Shown one piece after another: positions 60,112 through 64,000 of a DNA stretch of 64,000 nt. The notes below the pieces were generated by a model that was given only the letters and a program-made list of their open reading frames with translations, was not told the DNA's origin and did no database searches. The stretch covers positions 1 to 64,000 of the forward strand of contig NKXK01000019.1 of the NCBI GenBank assembly GCA_004379165.1. The letters run 5' to 3'. Source of the stretch: Rhodocyclaceae bacterium. Its GTDB lineage: Bacteria; Pseudomonadota; Gammaproteobacteria; Burkholderiales; Rhodocyclaceae. The position numbers and the translations under genes are program-made. Each line of letters starts with the position of its first letter. Within the stretch, counting starts at the first letter, position 1.

Positions 60112-61272
60112 TCAGCCGCCGAGCGCTCCCGATGCGCGCAGGGCAGCGATCTCATCCGGCGTGTAGCCGGCAGCTTCAAGCAAGGTCTGGTTATGCTCAC
60201 CAACAGCCGGTGCTGGACAGCGAATCTCAAAGGGGTGTTCTGACATCTTGAGCGGCGGCGCAAACTGCGTCAGACCGTCGGCCTTCAACACCATGCCGCG
60301 TGCGGTGATTTGCGGATCGATCAGCGAATCCTCGAGCGACAACACGGGCGTCACGCAACAGTCGACGCCGGAAAAATCCGCCGCCCACTCATCGCGTGGA
60401 CGGGTGGCGAACAAGGCGGCCATCTCCGCGCGCAGCGTCGGCTCCCATTGACGCGCCACCCAAGCCGGGCGTCCCAGTACGCCGCAAGCGGTTGCCCAGA
60501 ACTTGCCTTCCAGTGCCCCCACCGCCATGTAGCCACCATCCGCGCAGCGGTAGGTGGCGTAACAGGGCAAGCCGCCGGAGAGCAGATCGCCGCCGCGTGG
60601 TGCCGAACTACCGGCGTCGTTGAGGCGAAGCATCGCGAAATAAGTGTGGGCGAGGACGCTGTCGGTCATCGACACGTCAATGTAGCGCCCCTGACCGCTG
60701 GTGCGTGCATCAATCACCGCAGCAAGAATGCCCATCGCCGCCGTCAAGGCACCACCGAGCAGATCGGCGATTTGAAAGTTCGGAATCGCCGGCGGCCCGC
60801 CATCATGGCCGATCTGACCCAGCACGCCGGCGTAGCCGAGATAGTTGATGTCGTGCCCGGCCAGATCCTTGTATGGCCCATCCTGACCATAGCCGCTGAT
60901 CGAACAATAGGCAATTCTCGGATTCACCGCAGACACGGCTGCGTAGCCAATGCCGAGCTTGTCGACCACGCCTGGCCGGAAGCTTTCAACAACCACATCG
61001 GCCGTCTCGGCGAGGCTCAGGAACACCTCGGCTGCACCCGGCTTCTTCAGATCCAGACAAAGTCCCAGCTTGTTGCGATTGATCATCCGGAAATAGGCAC
61101 TGTCCTCGCCCTTTCCGGTACCCAGAGTGCGGGCGTAATCGCCGACCTGCGGATCCTCAATCTTGATCACTTCGGCACCCAGATCGGCCAGATGCAGCGT
61201 CGCCACCGGCCCCGGCAGCAGACGCGTCAGATCGAGTACGCGCACCCCGGCCAGTGGCCCCGGGCGACCCAT
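60112..61272 (-). CDS. Alpha-methylacyl-CoA racemase-like (CaiB/BaiF family)
   Basis: A 386-residue enzyme of the class III CoA-transferase fold. Residues His140 (GHDINY), Asp170 (FQIADLLGG) and Glu255 (VGALEGKFW) fall at the same spacing as the catalytic His126, Asp156 and Glu241 of the Mycobacterium alpha-methylacyl-CoA racemase, which favours racemase over transferase activity. It would switch the configuration of a 2-methyl (or 2-aryl-2-methyl) acyl-CoA. Its ATG overlaps the stop of the upstream secreted gene (TGATG), so a polycistronic transcript with the ligase and LivF genes is likely. Confidence 0.88.
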   Translation of the reverse strand: MGRPGPLAGVRVLDLTRLLPGPVATLHLADLGAEVIKIEDPQVGDYARTLGTGKGEDSAYFRMINRNKLGLCLDLKKPGAAEVFLSLAETADVVVESFRPGVVDKLGIGYAAVSAVNPRIAYCSISGYGQDGPYKDLAGHDINYLGYAGVLGQIGHDGGPPAIPNFQIADLLGGALTAAMGILAAVIDARTSGQGRYIDVSMTDSVLAHTYFAMLRLNDAGSSAPRGGDLLSGGLPCYATYRCADGGYMAVGALEGKFWATACGVLGRPAWVARQWEPTLRAEMAALFATRPRDEWAADFSGVDCCVTPVLSLEDSLIDPQITARGMVLKADGLTQFAPPLKMSEHPFEIRCPAPAVGEHNQTLLEAAGYTPDEIAALRASGALGG

Positions 61273-61769
61273 CAGCGGCACAGGCCGAGCAGGTCGGCCT
61301 CAAGTTCGATTTCCATATTCTTTTCCAGTTTCCTGTCTACAAACATCCCGCGAAACAGACGCCCGGCATTGGCTGCCCGCGCCGCGTGCGGCGTTTCCCA
61401 TTCGGTGATCCTTACCCGCACGATGCCGATCTGCTCGTCACGCTCCGGCACGCCGGCCGCGAGACACGGGAAAGCCAAGGCGTGACGGTTGAATTCTTCA
61501 CGGCTGTATTGGTCCAGATTCTTCCCGGGCACCAAGGGGCAGGTCTTGAGACGCCGCGTCTGCACTTCGCTCGCGACAACGGTGCCGCGCAGGTAAAACT
61601 CCGGTTCGGCGCTGCCCCAGCCGGCGCCGCCCTCCTCATAGGCCACGCAGTGGCCGGCCTGGAGCATTTCCGGCGCCTTGAAGAGCAAGCGCGCCGACGG
61701 GCGCAACACCGGTTCCGCTGCCAGGGCCGGCATCGCCAGCCCGAGCAGGGCAATTAGAAAACAACGCAT
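61272..61769 (-). CDS. Exported hypothetical protein in the acyl-CoA cluster
   Basis: A 165-residue protein with an 18-residue signal peptide ending ALAA. The mature part has three or four cysteines (GHCVAYEEGG, KTCPLVPG, FPCLAAG, LLGLCR) that may form disulfides, and an overall beta-rich pattern. No family recognised. It is located between the PaaK-like ligase and the racemase-like gene, with tight coupling to the latter, so a periplasmic role for the same substrate is possible but unproved. Confidence 0.7.
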   Translation of the reverse strand: MRCFLIALLGLAMPALAAEPVLRPSARLLFKAPEMLQAGHCVAYEEGGAGWGSAEPEFYLRGTVVASEVQTRRLKTCPLVPGKNLDQYSREEFNRHALAFPCLAAGVPERDEQIGIVRVRITEWETPHAARAANAGRLFRGMFVDRKLEKNMEIELEADLLGLCR

Positions 61770-61784
61770 GAGGAAGACCCCGGG

Positions 61785-63014
61785 TCAGTAGACCCGCTTA
61801 TCTTCGATCACCTTTCCGTCATTCGGCAAGCCCCCGGGCGCCGCAAAGGCGACTTCGCCGCGCAATTTGGTGACTTCGCGCAGACCGGCGACCAAAGTCT
61901 GATCCATCGCCTCCATCCCCGCTTCAATCTCGCAGTGCAAAACCATCCGGTCCTGCCCGCCGGGGTTATCGACGACCAGGCGCATGCGGTGGATTTCCGG
62001 ATGACGGGCGGCGAGATCTGCCACCTGCTCCGGGTGCACGAACATGCCCTTGATCTTGGTCGTCTGGTCCGCCCGACCCATCCAGCCTTTCAGGCGGATA
62101 TTGGTCCGCCCGCAGGGCGAACGTCCGGGAAGGATGGCTGAAAGGTCACCGGTCGCGAAGCGGATCAGCGGATAGTCAGGATTGAATGTCGTCACAACGA
62201 CTTCACCCACTTCGCCATCCGGCACCGGATCACCGGTACCCGGACGAACGATTTCGACCAGCACCCCTTCATCAACGACCAGACCGGCATCAGCCTCGGT
62301 TTCATAGGCGATGACACCGATGTCGGCGGTAGCGTAGCACTGGCGCACGGAAATCCCCCGCTCACCGAGCCAGGCACGGGTGATGCCAGGCAAGGCCTCA
62401 CCGGAAACGCAGGCTTTTTTCAGGGAACTGATATCGACGCCGAGCTCCTCCGCCTTCTCGACGATGATGCGCAGGAAGGAGGGCGTGCCGACATAGCCCT
62501 CCGGCCGCAGGTCGGCCATCGCCTGGACCTGTTGCTCGGTCTGGCCGGTACCGCCGGGAAACACCGAGCAACCCAACTTGCGCGCCCCGCCCTCGAATAT
62601 GAAAGCGCCGGGGGTGAAGTGGTAGGAAAAACAGTTGTGGATCAGATCGCCATGGCGGAAGCCAGCGGCATACAGCGCCCGCGCCATCCGCCAGTGATCG
62701 ATTTCCGCCCCCTGCAGTTCGTAAATCGGCCCCGGGGATGCAAATACCCGCTTGGCCTTAGCGCGCGGCAAGGCGTTCAACCCGCCGAAGGGCGGTACCT
62801 TTTTCTGCAATTCAATCAGATCGCGCTTGCGTGTCAGCGGCAGATGCGCCAATGCTTCGCGACTGGCACAATCAAACGGATTGATGCCGGCCAGCAACTG
62901 AAAGTAATGGTGAGTGGTTTCCTTGGCATGCGCCACCTGGCGCGCCAGCTTGTCCATCAAATCCGCCTCGCGCTCTTCCGGATCGCGGGTCTCGAGCGGG
63001 TCGTAATAGCTCAT
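61785..63014 (-). CDS. PaaK-like acyl/aryl-CoA ligase, divergent ATP loop
   Basis: A 409-residue protein of the phenylacetate-CoA ligase branch of adenylate-forming enzymes. It opens like PaaK (SYYDPLETRDPEEREADLMD), has the VGTPSFLRIIVEKAEELGVD segment, the ACVSGEALPG and RQCYATADIG motifs, and a hinge region with LKGWMGRADQTTKIKGMFVHP. The usual Ser/Thr/Gly-rich phosphate loop (SSGTTG) is absent; in its place is VFASPGPIYELQGAEID. Activity or substrate is therefore uncertain. GGAG precedes the ATG at 63014. It lies between LivF-type and racemase-like genes. Confidence 0.85.
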   Translation of the reverse strand: MSYYDPLETRDPEEREADLMDKLARQVAHAKETTHHYFQLLAGINPFDCASREALAHLPLTRKRDLIELQKKVPPFGGLNALPRAKAKRVFASPGPIYELQGAEIDHWRMARALYAAGFRHGDLIHNCFSYHFTPGAFIFEGGARKLGCSVFPGGTGQTEQQVQAMADLRPEGYVGTPSFLRIIVEKAEELGVDISSLKKACVSGEALPGITRAWLGERGISVRQCYATADIGVIAYETEADAGLVVDEGVLVEIVRPGTGDPVPDGEVGEVVVTTFNPDYPLIRFATGDLSAILPGRSPCGRTNIRLKGWMGRADQTTKIKGMFVHPEQVADLAARHPEIHRMRLVVDNPGGQDRMVLHCEIEAGMEAMDQTLVAGLREVTKLRGEVAFAAPGGLPNDGKVIEDKRVY

Positions 63015-63169
63015 TCCAATTTTCTCCGTTTTTCCGGGTTGACCGCAGCAATGCTCAACGGGCCACGACCTGAATGGCAAAGTAGCCGCTCAGGGCAAGG
63101 CGGAGACCGGCACCGTTGGCTCCTTCCAACAAGCCGGCCGACAACGCCGCACCGGATGGCGCACTGCCA

Positions 63170-63985
63170 TCAGGACAGCCAGCGTTTGCGGCGGCGGTAG
63201 TGCTTCACTTCACGGAAGGACTTCCGCCCCGACGACGACAGGCCGAGGTAGAACTCCTTCACATCCTCGTTATCCCGCAGATCGGCCGCCGAACCTTCCA
63301 TCACCACGCGGCCGTTTTCGAGGATGTAGCCGAAATCGGCGTAGCGCAGCGCGATGCTGGTGTTCTGCTCGGCGAGGACGAAGGTCACCTTTTCCTTCTC
63401 GTTCAGTTCCTTGACGATGGTGAACACTTCTTCGACGATCTGCGGCGCGAGGCCCATCGAGGGTTCGTCGAGCAGCACCATTTTCGGGTTGGCCATCAAG
63501 GCACGGCCGATGGCGCACATCTGCTGCTCGCCGCCGGAGGTGTAGGCGGCCTGGCTGGTGCGCCGGGTCTTCAGGCGCGGGAAGAAGTTGTAGACCTTTT
63601 CCAGGCTCTCCTGCACCGCTGCCTTGCCGTCAGTACGGGTATAGGCGCCGGTCAGCAGGTTTTCCTCGATGGTCAGGTGGCCGAAACAGTGGCGACCTTC
63701 CATGACCTGGACGACGCCACGATGGACGAGGTCGGCAGGGGTCAGCGATTCAACGCGCTCGCCCTTGAGTTCGATCGAGCCTTTGGTCACTTCGCCACGC
63801 TCACCGTGCAGCAGGTTGCTGACTGCGCGCAACGTCGTCGTCTTGCCGGCACCATTGCCGCCCAGGAGCGCAACGATGCTGCCTTCGGGTACGGTGAAGG
63901 AGACGCCCTTGAGGACGAGGATCACGTGGTTGTAAATAACCTCGATGTTGTTAACACTGAGGAAAATATTCGGGGTGGCGGTCAT
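63170..63985 (-). CDS. livF: LivF-type ABC transporter ATPase with basic tail
   Basis: A 271-residue ATPase of the Liv (HAAT) group: Walker A GGNGAGKTT, signature SGGEQQMCAIGRAL, Walker B MVLLDEPSMGLAP, and FVLAEQNTSIALRYAD. It extends about 30 residues past the usual LivF with a basic tail (SSGRKSFREVKHYRRRKRWLS). The rest of its importer (livG, livM, livH and a binding protein) is expected upstream, beyond the window edge. Followed 155 bases later by the PaaK-like ligase, an arrangement that suggests uptake and activation of an aryl or acyl acid. Confidence 0.93.
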   Translation of the reverse strand: MTATPNIFLSVNNIEVIYNHVILVLKGVSFTVPEGSIVALLGGNGAGKTTTLRAVSNLLHGERGEVTKGSIELKGERVESLTPADLVHRGVVQVMEGRHCFGHLTIEENLLTGAYTRTDGKAAVQESLEKVYNFFPRLKTRRTSQAAYTSGGEQQMCAIGRALMANPKMVLLDEPSMGLAPQIVEEVFTIVKELNEKEKVTFVLAEQNTSIALRYADFGYILENGRVVMEGSAADLRDNEDVKEFYLGLSSSGRKSFREVKHYRRRKRWLS

Positions 63986-64000
63986 GTTTGACTCTCGTGA

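Overview
The window looks like chromosomal DNA of a betaproteobacterium, most likely of the Rhodocyclales (Dechloromonas/Azospira type). The evidence is a continuous tuf - tRNA-Trp - secE - nusG - rplKAJL - rpoBC - rpsLG - fusA - tuf block, high GC content, a PhaM-type PHA granule protein, a fused indolepyruvate:ferredoxin oxidoreductase, and several Liv-type (branched-chain amino acid) transporter genes. The genus assignment is inference from gene content; I ran no database search. I see no insertion sequence, phage gene, CRISPR array or replication origin.

1-18212: translation and transcription core, all on the minus strand. Transcription runs from a near-consensus promoter (18146-18174) through tRNA-Tyr, tRNA-Gly, tRNA-Thr, tuf copy 2, tRNA-Trp, secE, nusG, rplK, rplA, the L10 leader, rplJ, rplL, a structured rplL-rpoB gap, rpoB, rpoC, rpsL, rpsG, fusA and tuf copy 1. 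The two tuf genes appear identical except for one silent base in codon 2. A small periplasmic cytochrome c with its own terminator lies just upstream of this block.

18588-24014: housekeeping genes. These are ilvD with a coupled LysE-type exporter (minus), divergent lgt, a VOC-fold protein and a hypothetical protein, then a decayed GAF/PAS sensor remnant.

24015-31813: a heavy-metal RND efflux operon (CzcC-like, CzcB-like, CzcA-like) with a PII-like gene abutting the pump gene, then htpX divergent from a NhaR-type LysR regulator.

31852-46047: a PBP5-type carboxypeptidase, D-amino acid aminotransferase, ybeD, lipB and lipA operon; two small envelope proteins; a 4-hydroxybutyrate/acetate-type CoA-transferase; a THUMP-domain rRNA methyltransferase; a HemJ-like membrane protein; a sugar-epimerase-like SDR; a 2Fe-2S flavodoxin-reductase-like protein; a secreted protein; and the livF, livG, livM and livH genes.

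46120-57931: a LivJ-type lipoprotein with an unusual Ala/Lys-rich tail, a GlcD/D-lactate-dehydrogenase-type flavoprotein, a heavily decayed sensor-kinase pseudogene, the fused indolepyruvate oxidoreductase, a membrane-anchored methyltransferase-like protein, and a sensor kinase / LuxR-type response regulator pair that overlap tail to tail.

58013-63985: phaM, an AEC-family carrier, a cysteine-containing coiled-coil membrane protein of unknown function, then a minus-strand cluster of LivF-type ATPase, PaaK-like ligase, secreted hypothetical protein and alpha-methylacyl-CoA racemase-like enzyme. Together with iorAB and the liv genes this suggests uptake and CoA-dependent breakdown of amino or aryl acids.

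The most unusual items are the PII-like gene fused in order with a metal pump, the PaaK-like protein lacking the usual Ser/Thr/Gly-rich ATP loop, the tailed LivJ, the overlapping two-component pair, and two independent sensor-gene remnants. None by itself proves a new system.
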